Below are positions 24,627 to 32,412 of a DNA stretch of 36,690 bases, piece after piece. A program made the position numbers and the translations under genes. Source of the stretch: Allomuricauda sp. (GTDB lineage: Bacteria; Bacteroidota; Bacteroidia; Flavobacteriales; Flavobacteriaceae); contig JANQRD010000223.1 in NCBI GenBank assembly GCA_028284725.1, positions 1-36,690 of the forward strand. Direction: 5' to 3'. The notes under the pieces are model-generated. The model saw only the letters and a program-made list of their open reading frames with translations. It was not told the DNA's origin and did no database searches. Each line of letters opens with the position of its first letter. The first letter of the stretch is position 1.

Positions 24627-25301
24627 GTGGGGAGCAAAAACAAACTAAAACGCTTTAAAGAAAATGAGACTTTCTCAAATGTCATTCAACCCACTCGGGA
24701 GGAGATTTTGGATGGGTTCGAATGGAAAGGAAACTGGACATCCTTTTTCAAAAATACAAAACCGATTGTGCTGGAATTGGGCTGTGGCAAAGGCGAATAT
24801 ACGGTAGGACTTGCGCAAAAGAATCCCAACAAAAATTACATCGGCATTGACATTAAGGGCGCACGGTTTTGGCGAGGGGCCAAAACGGCTTTGGAGCAGA
24901 ACTTCAACAATGTTGCTTTTCTGCGCACCCAAATCGAATTGATCGATCATCTTTTTGGTGAAAATGAAGTGGATGAGATTTGGATTACTTTCCCCGACCC
25001 CCAAATCAAATACAAGCGTACCAAACACCGTTTGACCAATCCCATATTTCTCAAAAAATATCAGCATATTTTAAAATCCGAAGGCGTGGTCAATCTTAAG
25101 ACCGACAGTGAGTTTATGCATGGCTATACCCTGGGGCTTTTGCAGGGTTTGGGCTACGAAATTTTATATGCAAACCACGATGTATACCGGAACGAAGGCA
25201 GCCCCTCCGATGTCCTCGAAATACAGACCTTTTATGAAAATCAGTATCTTGACGAAGGAAAACCTATTACCTACATTCAGTTTAGGATAACCGACCAATG
25301 A
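24627..25301 (+). CDS. trmB: tRNA (guanine-N7-)-methyltransferase
   Basis: A 224-residue protein with a GTG start at 24627 giving 'M-GSKNKLKRFKENETFSNV', the usual flavobacterial TrmB N-terminus. It methylates G46 in the variable loop of tRNAs using S-adenosylmethionine. Motifs are the SAM-binding 'VLELGCGKGEYTVGLAQ', 'YIGIDIKGARFWRGAKTA', and the TrmB signature 'IWITFPDPQIKYKRTKHRLT' near residues 113-132. The stop overlaps the next start in an ATGA arrangement, so it heads an operon with the LysE-type exporter and the ATL protein. Confidence 0.96.
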   Translation: MGSKNKLKRFKENETFSNVIQPTREEILDGFEWKGNWTSFFKNTKPIVLELGCGKGEYTVGLAQKNPNKNYIGIDIKGARFWRGAKTALEQNFNNVAFLRTQIELIDHLFGENEVDEIWITFPDPQIKYKRTKHRLTNPIFLKKYQHILKSEGVVNLKTDSEFMHGYTLGLLQGLGYEILYANHDVYRNEGSPSDVLEIQTFYENQYLDEGKPITYIQFRITDQ

Positions 25302-25927
25302 CGCATATACTAATACTCTTTTTTGCCACATTTTCAGCAGCTTTTATGGCAACCGTTCCTCCCGGATTGCTCAATATGAATGCGGCCAAGACCAGTGTGG
25401 AAAAGGGAAAATTGAATGGGGTGATTTTTAGTTTTGGGGTGTCCTCCATGATTATGGCTCAGGCCTACGTCGCGGTGATGATCTCGAAATTTTTGTATCG
25501 GAATCCTGAGGTGATTGATCTCTTACTAAAGATTGCCTTGGGAGTATTTGCTTTTTTTGCAGTGTATTTTTTTATCACGGCAAAACGAAAGAAAGCGGAA
25601 AAAATAAAGGTAGCACGACCTAGTAAAAAGAACAGTTTTTTCAAAGGGATGGGCCTGGCGGCGGTAAACCTGTTGACCATACCGTACTATAGTGGTTTGA
25701 ATGCCATGTGGAACGAGGCAGGATGGATCAAATTTGAGCTGAACGATACCATCACTTTTGTATTGGCAGCCGGCATGGGAACGTTCTCTGTGCTATACCT
25801 GTACACATTTTATTTCAATAAGCTGGAGACCAAGACAAATCGATTTTCAAAAAACTCCAACTATATTTTAAGCGCGTTAATGCTGATTTTGTTGATCATT
25901 ACCTTGATTCGAATCCTGTATCGTTAA
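25298..25927 (+). CDS. LysE-family amino-acid exporter
   Basis: A 209-residue inner-membrane protein with about six helices. The N-terminal 'FSAAFMATVPPGLLNMNAA' is the proline/glycine motif characteristic of LysE/RhtB exporters, followed by 'GVIFSFGVSSMIMAQAYVAV'. A basic cytoplasmic loop ('AKRKKAEKIKVARPSKKN') separates the two halves. It starts within the trmB stop codon (ATGA) and ends one base before the start of the ATL gene. The substrate is not predictable; family members export lysine, threonine or similar amino acids. Confidence 0.88.
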   Translation: MTHILILFFATFSAAFMATVPPGLLNMNAAKTSVEKGKLNGVIFSFGVSSMIMAQAYVAVMISKFLYRNPEVIDLLLKIALGVFAFFAVYFFITAKRKKAEKIKVARPSKKNSFFKGMGLAAVNLLTIPYYSGLNAMWNEAGWIKFELNDTITFVLAAGMGTFSVLYLYTFYFNKLETKTNRFSKNSNYILSALMLILLIITLIRILYR

Positions 25928-25928
25928 T

Positions 25929-26255
25929 ATGGAAGAGCAAAACTTTTTCGATAAGGTCTATGAAGTGGCCAAACAAATTCCTTATGGCAGGGTGACCTCT
26001 TATGGAGCGATTGCTAAATATTTGGGTGCAGCACGAAGTGCACGTATGGTTGGGTGGGCCATGAACAATTCCCTGGCAAAAGATGTACCTGCCCACCGGG
26101 TGGTCAATCGTGTTGGAGTACTCACTGGAAAACACCATTTCGATGGCACGAACCTCATGCAACAGCTTTTGGAAAACGAAGGCATCGAAGTACAGGATAA
26201 CCAAATCGTGGATTTCCAAAAACACTTTTGGGATCCAGCCAAAGAACTCCTGTAA
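25929..26255 (+). CDS. Alkyltransferase-like protein (ATL, MGMT family without catalytic cysteine)
   Basis: A 108-residue protein corresponding to the DNA-binding domain of O6-alkylguanine-DNA alkyltransferases. 'VAKQIPYGRVTSYGAIAKYLG' is the helix-turn-helix region and 'ARMVGWAMNNSL' follows it. The active-site PCHR motif is 'VPAHRVVNRVG', with alanine at residue 55, and the whole protein has no cysteine. It therefore cannot accept an alkyl group and should act as an ATL, which binds O6-alkylguanine and hands the lesion to nucleotide excision repair. It is the last gene of the trmB operon. Confidence 0.92.
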   Translation: MEEQNFFDKVYEVAKQIPYGRVTSYGAIAKYLGAARSARMVGWAMNNSLAKDVPAHRVVNRVGVLTGKHHFDGTNLMQQLLENEGIEVQDNQIVDFQKHFWDPAKELL

Positions 26256-26393
26256 GAATAGTCCTTTATGATACTATTGTATATCCCAAGTGTTACACCC
26301 AGTGTAGTAGTTATTGGTGCAAATTCGTGCCATTCGTGTCAAGCAATTGCTTTAAAGTAAAATTTAGAGCAATATTCATGAAGCACTGATTGA
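26256..26393. repeat. Intergenic stretch with hairpin and TTCGTG direct repeat
   Basis: TACAC-CCA-GTGTA at 26293-26305 is a small perfect hairpin. ATTCGTG is repeated at 26322-26328 and 26331-26337 (AAATTCGTGCCATTCGTGTC). The second pattern resembles an intergenic repeat I recall from Bacteroidota genomes, but I cannot confirm copy number here. No gene is visible. Confidence 0.35.
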
Positions 26394-26435
26394 GGAGATG
26401 CGTATAACGCACTTCTATCCCACCATCTCCTTTTT
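26394..26435 (+). terminator. Possible terminator of the trmB - LysE - ATL operon
   Basis: GGAGATG pairs with CATCTCC across a 23-base loop, followed by TTTTT. Inside the loop GCGT-ATA-ACGC can form a second small hairpin. The long loop makes it atypical. Confidence 0.4.
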
Positions 26436-26470
26436 CAATGCCCAAACTTCTAATTTTAAGGGGCAAGCCG

Positions 26471-26478
26471 TATCTTTG
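26471..26478 (+). promoter_or_regulatory. Probable -7 element of the Mrp/NifU operon (TATCTTTG)
   Basis: TATCTTTG matches TAnnTTTG and lies 43 bases before the ATG at 26522. No clear TTTG was found at the -33 spacing. Confidence 0.5.
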
Positions 26479-26521
26479 TAATTTAGAATGAGTTTAAACG
26501 ACTCTGATCAAAATAGGATTC

Positions 26522-27661
26522 ATGAAGCTGAAAAAAGCAGATATACTCAAAGCCCTTGAAAAGATTTCCGCTCCTGGCGAAGGACAGAACATTGTGGAGA
26601 GCGGAGGGGTCACCAACGTTCAAGTATTTGGTGATGAGGTTGAGGTTGACGTAACCATAAAAAACCCAAGCCTACAGGCCAAGAAGAAAACCGAAGTGGA
26701 GATTTTAAAAATCATCCACCGGGAGGTGTACGAAAAGGCAAAAATCAAGGTCAATCTTACTGTAGATGCCCCGGCAAAACCTAAGGTGAACCAGATTAAG
26801 GGGAAACCCATTCCTGGCATCCAAAATATTATTGCCGTGGCTTCCGGTAAAGGGGGTGTGGGCAAGTCTACTGTAACAGCAAATTTAGCGGTGACTTTGG
26901 CCAAAATGGGCTTTAAGGTGGGATTGTTGGATACTGATATTTATGGTCCGTCCATGCCCATTATGTTCGATGTGGCGTTGGAAAAACCGTTATCGGTCAA
27001 TGTGGACGGAAAGGCCAAAATGAAACCCGTTGAAAACTACGGGGTAAAGCTGTTGTCCATTGGATTCTTTACCCAACCGAACCAAGCGGTGATTTGGAGA
27101 GGGCCCATGGCCTCAAAAGCACTGAACCAAATGATTTTTGATGCCCATTGGGGAGAGCTGGATTTCCTTTTGTTGGATTTGCCACCAGGAACAGGGGATA
27201 TTCACTTGAGCATTATGCAATCCTTGCCTGTTACAGGAGCCGTTGTAGTGAGTACACCTCAGGAAATTGCTTTGGCCGATGCCCGTAAAGGAGTTGCAAT
27301 GTTCAAGCAAGAGGCTATCAATGTTCCGGTTTTGGGGATTGTGGAGAATATGGCCTACTTCACTCCCGCTGAGCTTCCTAACAACAAATATCATATCTTT
27401 GGAAAGAATGGCGCGAAAAATCTTGCAGAAGATCTGGATGTTCCGTTTTTAGGTGAAATTCCATTGGTACAGAGCATCCGTGAGGCAGGTGATGTGGGAA
27501 GACCCGCTGCTTTGCAAACAGCCACCCCGACCGAAGAGGCGTTTGAGGAACTGACCAAGAACGTGGTACAGGAACTGGTGAGAAGAAACACCGATCTACC
27601 ACCTACCGAAGCAATAAAGATTACAACAATGGCAGGTTGTGCTGCCGTTAAAAAGAAATGA
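26522..27661 (+). CDS. Mrp/ApbC-family P-loop ATPase (Fe-S cluster carrier)
   Basis: A 379-residue cytoplasmic protein. The N-terminal MIP18/DUF59 domain spans about residues 1-85. The ATPase domain has the deviant Walker A 'ASGKGGVGKSTVTANLA', 'LLDTDIYGPSMPIMF' and 'LLDLPPGTGDIHLS', all signatures of Mrp/NBP35. The segment that carries the cluster-binding CxxC in Escherichia coli Mrp reads 'VENMAYFTPAELPNNKYHIFG', with no cysteine. The only cysteine in the whole protein is in the C-terminal 'TMAGCAAVKKK'. Cluster transfer, if it occurs, must work differently. The stop overlaps the start of the NifU-type gene (ATGA), and the context supports an Fe-S role. Confidence 0.93.
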   Translation: MKLKKADILKALEKISAPGEGQNIVESGGVTNVQVFGDEVEVDVTIKNPSLQAKKKTEVEILKIIHREVYEKAKIKVNLTVDAPAKPKVNQIKGKPIPGIQNIIAVASGKGGVGKSTVTANLAVTLAKMGFKVGLLDTDIYGPSMPIMFDVALEKPLSVNVDGKAKMKPVENYGVKLLSIGFFTQPNQAVIWRGPMASKALNQMIFDAHWGELDFLLLDLPPGTGDIHLSIMQSLPVTGAVVVSTPQEIALADARKGVAMFKQEAINVPVLGIVENMAYFTPAELPNNKYHIFGKNGAKNLAEDLDVPFLGEIPLVQSIREAGDVGRPAALQTATPTEEAFEELTKNVVQELVRRNTDLPPTEAIKITTMAGCAAVKKK

Positions 27662-27903
27662 GCATGACATCAGAAGAGATAAAAAGCAACGTGGAAAAGG
27701 CTTTGGATGAGATTCGACCTTTTTTACAAAGTGATGGAGGAGATATTTCGTTGGTCTCTATTGATAATGACACATCCGTGAAGGTGAAGTTGGAAGGGAA
27801 CTGTATTGGATGCAGTGTCAACCAAATGACCTTGAAAAGTGGGGTGGAAATGACCATTAAAAAATATGCGCCCCAGATTGAGGAGGTTGTCAATATCTCA
27901 TAG
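27658..27903 (+). CDS. NifU C-terminal-domain Fe-S scaffold protein
   Basis: An 81-residue protein equal to a single NifU C-terminal (Nfu) domain. It starts with 'VEKALDEIRPFLQSDGGDISLV' and carries the cluster-binding CxxC in 'EGNCIGCSVNQMTLKSGVE' near residues 48-51. Nfu proteins hold a [4Fe-4S] or [2Fe-2S] cluster between two monomers and deliver it to target proteins. The ATG overlaps the mrp stop, and a second ATG two codons later is an equally good start. Coupling to the cysteine-poor Mrp suggests that the two work together. Confidence 0.94.
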   Translation: MSMTSEEIKSNVEKALDEIRPFLQSDGGDISLVSIDNDTSVKVKLEGNCIGCSVNQMTLKSGVEMTIKKYAPQIEEVVNIS

Positions 27904-27972
27904 TCTGACAAAAATCATAAGCCCTTCCCGATACATATCCTAAGTTGCACAGATTTTCAAATACAACACTGA

Positions 27973-29031
27973 ATGATTAAAACCGACATATTGATCATTG
28001 GAGCGGGACCTACGGGTCTTTTTGCTGTTTTTGAAGCAGGTTTATTGCAACTTAAATGTCATTTGATCGATGCGTTACCCCAAGCAGGGGGACAATGCTC
28101 AGAAATCTATCCAAAAAAACCCATTTACGACATTCCTGGCTTTCCCGAAGTATTGGCAGGTGAACTGGTCGACAATTTAATGGAACAAATAAAACCGTTC
28201 CAACCTGGTTTTACCTTAGGTGAAAGAGCAGAGACCATCGAAAAGTTGAAGGATGATACTTTTTTGGTTACCACCAACAGAGGAACACAACACAATGCAC
28301 CTGTGGTTGCCATTGCAGGTGGATTGGGCAGTTTTGAACCCAGAAAACCACTGTTGGAGAACCTGTCCAAATATGAGGACAGAGGAGTGGCCTACATGAT
28401 TAAGGAACCCGAGATTTATCGAGACAAAAAAGTATTGATAGCGGGAGGTGGAGATTCCGCCCTGGATTGGTCCATCTTTTTAGCCGATGTTGCTTCTGAA
28501 GTCACCCTGGTACACCGTCGAAATGAATTTCGAGGCGCCCTGGATTCCGTCGAAAAAGTGCAACAGTTAAAAAACCAAGGTAAAATCAATTTAATTACCC
28601 CATCAGAGGTTGTTGGGCTTCATGGAGATGAAAAACTTGAAAAAGTGACCATCAGGAAGACAGATACTTCCGAAGAAATGGATTTGGAAGTGGACAATTT
28701 TATTCCCTTGTTTGGACTGTCACCCAAACTGGGTCCCATAGCCGATTGGGGCTTGGAAATCGAAAAAAATGCCATTAAGGTGGACAATACCCTGGACTAT
28801 CAGACCAATATTTCGGGAATCTATGCCATTGGGGACGTGAACACCTATCCTGGAAAACTGAAATTGATTTTATGCGGATTCCATGAAGCGACTTTGATGT
28901 GCCAAAGCGCGTACCAACGTATCCATCCAGATAAAAAGTACGTAATGAAATATACCACCGTAGGAGGTGTGACTGGTTTTGATGGAACCAAAAAAGAGGC
29001 TCCAAAAGCTGTAGTAAAGACAATCGATTAA
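27973..29031 (+). CDS. Ferredoxin--NADP reductase (thioredoxin-reductase-like type)
   Basis: A 352-residue flavoprotein. The FAD-binding motif is 'ILIIGAGPTGLFAVFEAG' at residues 5-22, and the NAD(P)-binding motif is 'VLIAGGGDSALDWSIFLAD' near residues 156-174. 'GIYAIGDVNTYPGKLKLILCGFHEA' is the second FAD motif. It lacks the CxxC redox pair of thioredoxin reductase, which places it with the TrxR-like ferredoxin-NADP reductases. It moves electrons between NAD(P)H and ferredoxin. The 2Fe-2S ferredoxin 56 bases downstream is the natural partner. Confidence 0.92.
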   Translation: MIKTDILIIGAGPTGLFAVFEAGLLQLKCHLIDALPQAGGQCSEIYPKKPIYDIPGFPEVLAGELVDNLMEQIKPFQPGFTLGERAETIEKLKDDTFLVTTNRGTQHNAPVVAIAGGLGSFEPRKPLLENLSKYEDRGVAYMIKEPEIYRDKKVLIAGGGDSALDWSIFLADVASEVTLVHRRNEFRGALDSVEKVQQLKNQGKINLITPSEVVGLHGDEKLEKVTIRKTDTSEEMDLEVDNFIPLFGLSPKLGPIADWGLEIEKNAIKVDNTLDYQTNISGIYAIGDVNTYPGKLKLILCGFHEATLMCQSAYQRIHPDKKYVMKYTTVGGVTGFDGTKKEAPKAVVKTID

Positions 29032-29038
29032 AATATTG

Positions 29039-29078
29039 GGGTTGGGTCATGCTGAGCCTGTCGAAGCATATCGAACCC
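29039..29078. repeat. Hairpin-forming interspersed repeat (TGCTGAGCCTGTCGAAGCA type)
   Basis: The element reads GGGTT...AACCC at its ends with an inner inverted repeat ATGCT...AGCAT around the core GAGCCTGTCGA. The core CTGAGCCTGTCGAAG is a sequence I recall as an abundant interspersed intergenic repeat in Bacteroidota and other bacteria. It lies between the reductase and ferredoxin genes. It also explains the spurious N-terminal extension 'GHAEPVEAY' of the ORF-track entry at 29036. Confidence 0.7.
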
Positions 29079-29086
29079 GTTTAGGT

Positions 29087-29419
29087 ATGAGCGATATTAA
29101 AATTAAAATAACCGACCGCGAAGGCGTACTCCACGAAGTGGACGCCCCTACCGATATGAACATGAATCTTATGGAAGTGGTACGCTCCTATGAGTTGGCC
29201 CCTGAAGGTACTATTGGGATTTGCGGAGGTATGGCCATGTGCGCTTCTTGCCAATGCTATGTAAAGTCCGATCATTCCCTTCCTGAAAAATCGGATGATG
29301 AAGAAGCGATGCTCGCTGAGGCCTTTTACGTGGAAGACAACAGTAGACTGGGATGCCAAATCCATATGACAGAGGATTTGGACGGACTTGAAGTGGAGTT
29401 GGCCCCTGAAGAAGCTTAG
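29087..29419 (+). CDS. 2Fe-2S ferredoxin (adrenodoxin type)
   Basis: About 110 residues from the ATG at 29087 ('MSDIKIKITDREGVLHEVDA'); the upstream extension in the ORF track is translated repeat. The cluster ligands are the C-x5-C-x2-C pattern in 'ICGGMAMCASCQCYV' and a final cysteine in 'RLGCQIHMTEDLDG'. 'NLMEVVRSYEL' and the acidic stretch 'PEKSDDEEAMLAEA' are typical of adrenodoxin/Isc-type ferredoxins, which interact with a flavoprotein reductase. It is probably reduced by the upstream enzyme and may supply electrons for Fe-S assembly. Its stop codon overlaps the stop codon of the convergent ABC transporter gene. Confidence 0.93.
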   Translation: MSDIKIKITDREGVLHEVDAPTDMNMNLMEVVRSYELAPEGTIGICGGMAMCASCQCYVKSDHSLPEKSDDEEAMLAEAFYVEDNSRLGCQIHMTEDLDGLEVELAPEEA

Positions 29420-31152
29420 ATTCTGGCTTGATAGGTAAACAGATTGAAATACCTTCCTTCGGAAGCAATCAATTCATCATGGGTGCCCTGTTCGGCAATC
29501 CTCCCGTTTTCAATCACCAATATTTGATCTGCTTTTCGAATAGTGCTCAAACGGTGGGCGATGACGAAAGTGGTCCTCCCCTTGGTCAATTCTGCCAAAC
29601 TTTTTTGAATCAATGCCTCGGATTCAGTATCCAGACTTGAGGTAGCCTCATCCAATATGAGGATCCTAGGGTCTGCCAGGACTGCTCGTGCAATGGCGAT
29701 ACGTTGTCGTTGCCCTCCAGAAAGTTTAACCCCACGTTCCCCGATCAAGGTATCCAAACCATCATCAAACCTATCCGTGAACTCATCCACGTAGGCAGCT
29801 TTTACGGCCTTTTGTAATTGTTCTTCCGAAGCATTGGGTCGTGGGAACAGAATGTTTTCCCGAATGGTGCCTTCAAACAGAAAATCATCTTGTAACACCA
29901 CTCCCAAATGTTGTCTGAAACTATTCAAATCTACTTTGGATAAGTCCCTCCCGTCGATGGTTATGGTTCCCGAATCCGGGGTCAAGAAACTTGCTGCAAG
30001 CCCCGCAATGGTTGATTTTCCTGATCCCGAACTACCTACAAGCGCTATCACCTGTCCCGATTTTACTTTAAAACTGATGTTGTGAAGTACCTCCTTATCC
30101 TCTTCATAAGCGAAGGAAACATTGGTAAACATCATGTCCCCATGAATGGATTCCAGCAAAGTGGTGCGCTCCGTGGCATTCGCCTCAGGAGACATGTTCA
30201 TCAACTCTTCCGTGCGATCCAATCCGGCCAGAGCTTCGGTCAATTGACTTCCGATATTGCTCATTTGCACAATCGGGGCGATCATTAAACCAAGTAGCAC
30301 CGTAAACTCCACAAATTCCCCTACAGTAAGGTCACCCCCTATGATCATATAGCCCCCAAAACCCATGACACTGGTGGTGGCCACTCCCAATAAAAAAGTA
30401 GAGGAACTGGTCATGAAAGCGGTCGTGGTCAAGCTTTTTTTTACATTTTGATAGAGTCGATCTACCCCGACCTCAAACACTTCCTGTTCTTGGGGTTCGG
30501 CATTAAAACCTTTGATGACCCGGATACCACCTAGTGTTTCGGTCAACCTTCCTTTTACCTCTGCGTTGATTTTCCCCCGATCTCTAAAAATGGGGCGTAT
30601 AATTTTGAATGCCTTTAAGGCAATTACCGCAAAGATAATCAATGGGATGAAGGTGAAGAGGGTCATAAAAACGCTGATGTCCAGTAACAAGATCAGGGAG
30701 ACCACAGCTGTGATAACTCCTCCAACCAATTGCACCAATCCCGTTCCCACAAGGTTTCGAACCCCCTCAACATCGGACATGATTCGGGATACCAGGGCTC
30801 CTGATTTAGTATTATCAAAAAAATGGATGGGCAGCGAAAGTACTTTTTTTTGCACCTGAGCCCGCAATTCTGAAATCAAGTATTGCGCCTGAACACTCAA
30901 TATTCGGGTCAATAGAAAAGAAGTGACTGCTTGTACAAAAATGGCAAGCATTACTCCGCCAACCAAGTACTTCAACATATCGATATCCTTGTTGACGATA
31001 ACATCATCAATAAGATATTTTGAGGCAATGGGAGCCACAAAACTCGCTGCTTTGCTAATGGCGATAAGAAGTAGCCCAATGATCACCAGCTTTCTTTTGG
31101 GCCAAATGATGGTTTTAAAAGCGGTTAAAATGCTTACTTTTTTTTCTGACAT
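29416..31152 (-). CDS. MsbA-type ABC exporter (fused permease and ATPase)
   Basis: A 578-residue half-transporter, the usual length for the type. The N-terminal 310 residues hold six membrane helices with the typical 'DNTKSGALVSRIMSDVEGVRNLV' cytoplasmic segment. The ATPase domain has Walker A 'ALVGSSGSGKSTIAGLAA', the Q-loop 'GVVLQDDFLFEGTIRENI', the signature 'KLSGGQRQRIAIARA', Walker B 'ILILDEATSSLD' and the H-loop 'VIAHRLSTI'. It works as a homodimer in the inner membrane. It is closest to MsbA and multidrug exporters; a lipid or a drug are both possible substrates. It is a single-gene unit. Confidence 0.93.
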   Translation of the reverse strand: MSEKKVSILTAFKTIIWPKRKLVIIGLLLIAISKAASFVAPIASKYLIDDVIVNKDIDMLKYLVGGVMLAIFVQAVTSFLLTRILSVQAQYLISELRAQVQKKVLSLPIHFFDNTKSGALVSRIMSDVEGVRNLVGTGLVQLVGGVITAVVSLILLLDISVFMTLFTFIPLIIFAVIALKAFKIIRPIFRDRGKINAEVKGRLTETLGGIRVIKGFNAEPQEQEVFEVGVDRLYQNVKKSLTTTAFMTSSSTFLLGVATTSVMGFGGYMIIGGDLTVGEFVEFTVLLGLMIAPIVQMSNIGSQLTEALAGLDRTEELMNMSPEANATERTTLLESIHGDMMFTNVSFAYEEDKEVLHNISFKVKSGQVIALVGSSGSGKSTIAGLAASFLTPDSGTITIDGRDLSKVDLNSFRQHLGVVLQDDFLFEGTIRENILFPRPNASEEQLQKAVKAAYVDEFTDRFDDGLDTLIGERGVKLSGGQRQRIAIARAVLADPRILILDEATSSLDTESEALIQKSLAELTKGRTTFVIAHRLSTIRKADQILVIENGRIAEQGTHDELIASEGRYFNLFTYQARI

Positions 31153-31282
31153 AGAATTTTCAAAAGAACCTGCAAGTTACTATGTAAATGCTTAGGATAT
31201 GAATCCAGATACTGAAAGAATCAATTTGCGGGAGCCAACAATTGAACTTGTAGTATATTTAATGAGCTTGGTTTCGATAAAT

Positions 31283-32332
31283 ATGAAAAAAAGGATTCTT
31301 ATTTTATTGGCGTCGATTTCTTTCCTGGCCCACGGACAGCAGGATTACTTGCAATTAAGGCAAATTGTTACGGACAGCGCCAAGATTTTCACTGCACCCC
31401 AGTTGGAAAGCCTTAAGACCAAACTCACCCATTTTGAAACGGAAACTACCAACCAATTGGTGGTGCTCACAATCACCGAGTTGGGAAACACGACCATCGA
31501 GGAATACGCCAATGGAACATTCCAAAAGAACAAGTTGGGACAAAAAGGTAAGGACAATGGAATTCTGATTGTTTTTGCCAAGAATGATCGTAAAGTCCGA
31601 ATAGAAGTGGGGTACGGGCTTGAACCTTATATTACCGATGCGGTCGCTTCACGTATCATTCATAATACCATGATTCCCAATTTTAAGGAAGAGCAAAATT
31701 TTGTGGGAATTGATCTGGCCGTTGATCAAATCATACTTTTTCTGAACGACCCTGAAGCTTTGGAGGAATTCAAGCAAGAAATTGAGTCAGAAGGGGAAAT
31801 GGGCTTGGGCATCAAGATTTTTGTACTGTTGTTTCTGTCCATTTTTGTTGCGGCCGGTGGATTTCTCTTTTACAAGACCTATCGAAACCTTATCGAAGTT
31901 TTTAGAGGGATGCTCATTGGCAAATTAGGGGTAGTGCAAGGGCTTTTGATGACCATTTTTGTGACAATTCCCATTTTTATGTCCCTAGTTTTTGTGTTGA
32001 TGCCGTTGTTTTTTGCCACTATATTCCTCGATTTAGGGATTGATCTTGACAATTTCGAAGATTTGTTTGATAACGTTTCATGGATTTATTACCTGTTGGG
32101 TGGTTTCTTTCTACTTACCATAATGTTAGCGGTGGTAAAGATTTTGATCAAAGGGAAGGAAGATTACAAAGTGTCATTTTTCAAAAGTGATAAAACCTAT
32201 ATGAGCCAAACGTTTTCCTCCTCGGGAACCCATTCCTTTGGCTCAGGGTCGAGCTCTTCGGGAAGCAGTTCCAGTAGTTTTTCAGGAGGAGGTGGAAGTT
32301 CAGGTGGCGGCGGAGCCAGTGGGAGTTGGTAA
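31283..32332 (+). CDS. TPM-domain membrane protein with Gly/Ser-rich tail
   Basis: About 349 residues from the ATG at 31283, which starts a signal peptide 'MKKRILILLASISFLAHGQ'; the ORF-track start is 28 codons upstream. The TPM (TLP18.3/Psb32/MOLO-1) domain spans about residues 25-150 with 'SAKIFTAPQLESLKTKLTHFE', 'KGKDNGILIVFAKNDRKVRIE' and 'GYGLEPYITDAVASRII'. Three membrane helices follow (about 175-195, 210-255 and 275-295), and the tail ends in a long Gly/Ser run finishing 'GGGGASGSW'. TPM proteins have been tied to photosystem repair and receptor assembly elsewhere, but the bacterial role is unclear. No LemA gene, a frequent partner, is adjacent. Confidence 0.88.
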   Translation: MKKRILILLASISFLAHGQQDYLQLRQIVTDSAKIFTAPQLESLKTKLTHFETETTNQLVVLTITELGNTTIEEYANGTFQKNKLGQKGKDNGILIVFAKNDRKVRIEVGYGLEPYITDAVASRIIHNTMIPNFKEEQNFVGIDLAVDQIILFLNDPEALEEFKQEIESEGEMGLGIKIFVLLFLSIFVAAGGFLFYKTYRNLIEVFRGMLIGKLGVVQGLLMTIFVTIPIFMSLVFVLMPLFFATIFLDLGIDLDNFEDLFDNVSWIYYLLGGFFLLTIMLAVVKILIKGKEDYKVSFFKSDKTYMSQTFSSSGTHSFGSGSSSSGSSSSSFSGGGGSSGGGGASGSW

Positions 32333-32412
32333 CACACTTCGATATCGATCGAGACATTGGTAATTCCGAAGGAATTGCAGTATTTTCACCTAGCTAATTC
32401 AATAAATTTCCG

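Noticed and set aside
29036-29086. 17-residue N-terminal extension of the ferredoxin (GLGHAEPVEAY...)
   Set aside because: It is translated interspersed repeat; the ATG at 29087 gives a standard ferredoxin N-terminus.
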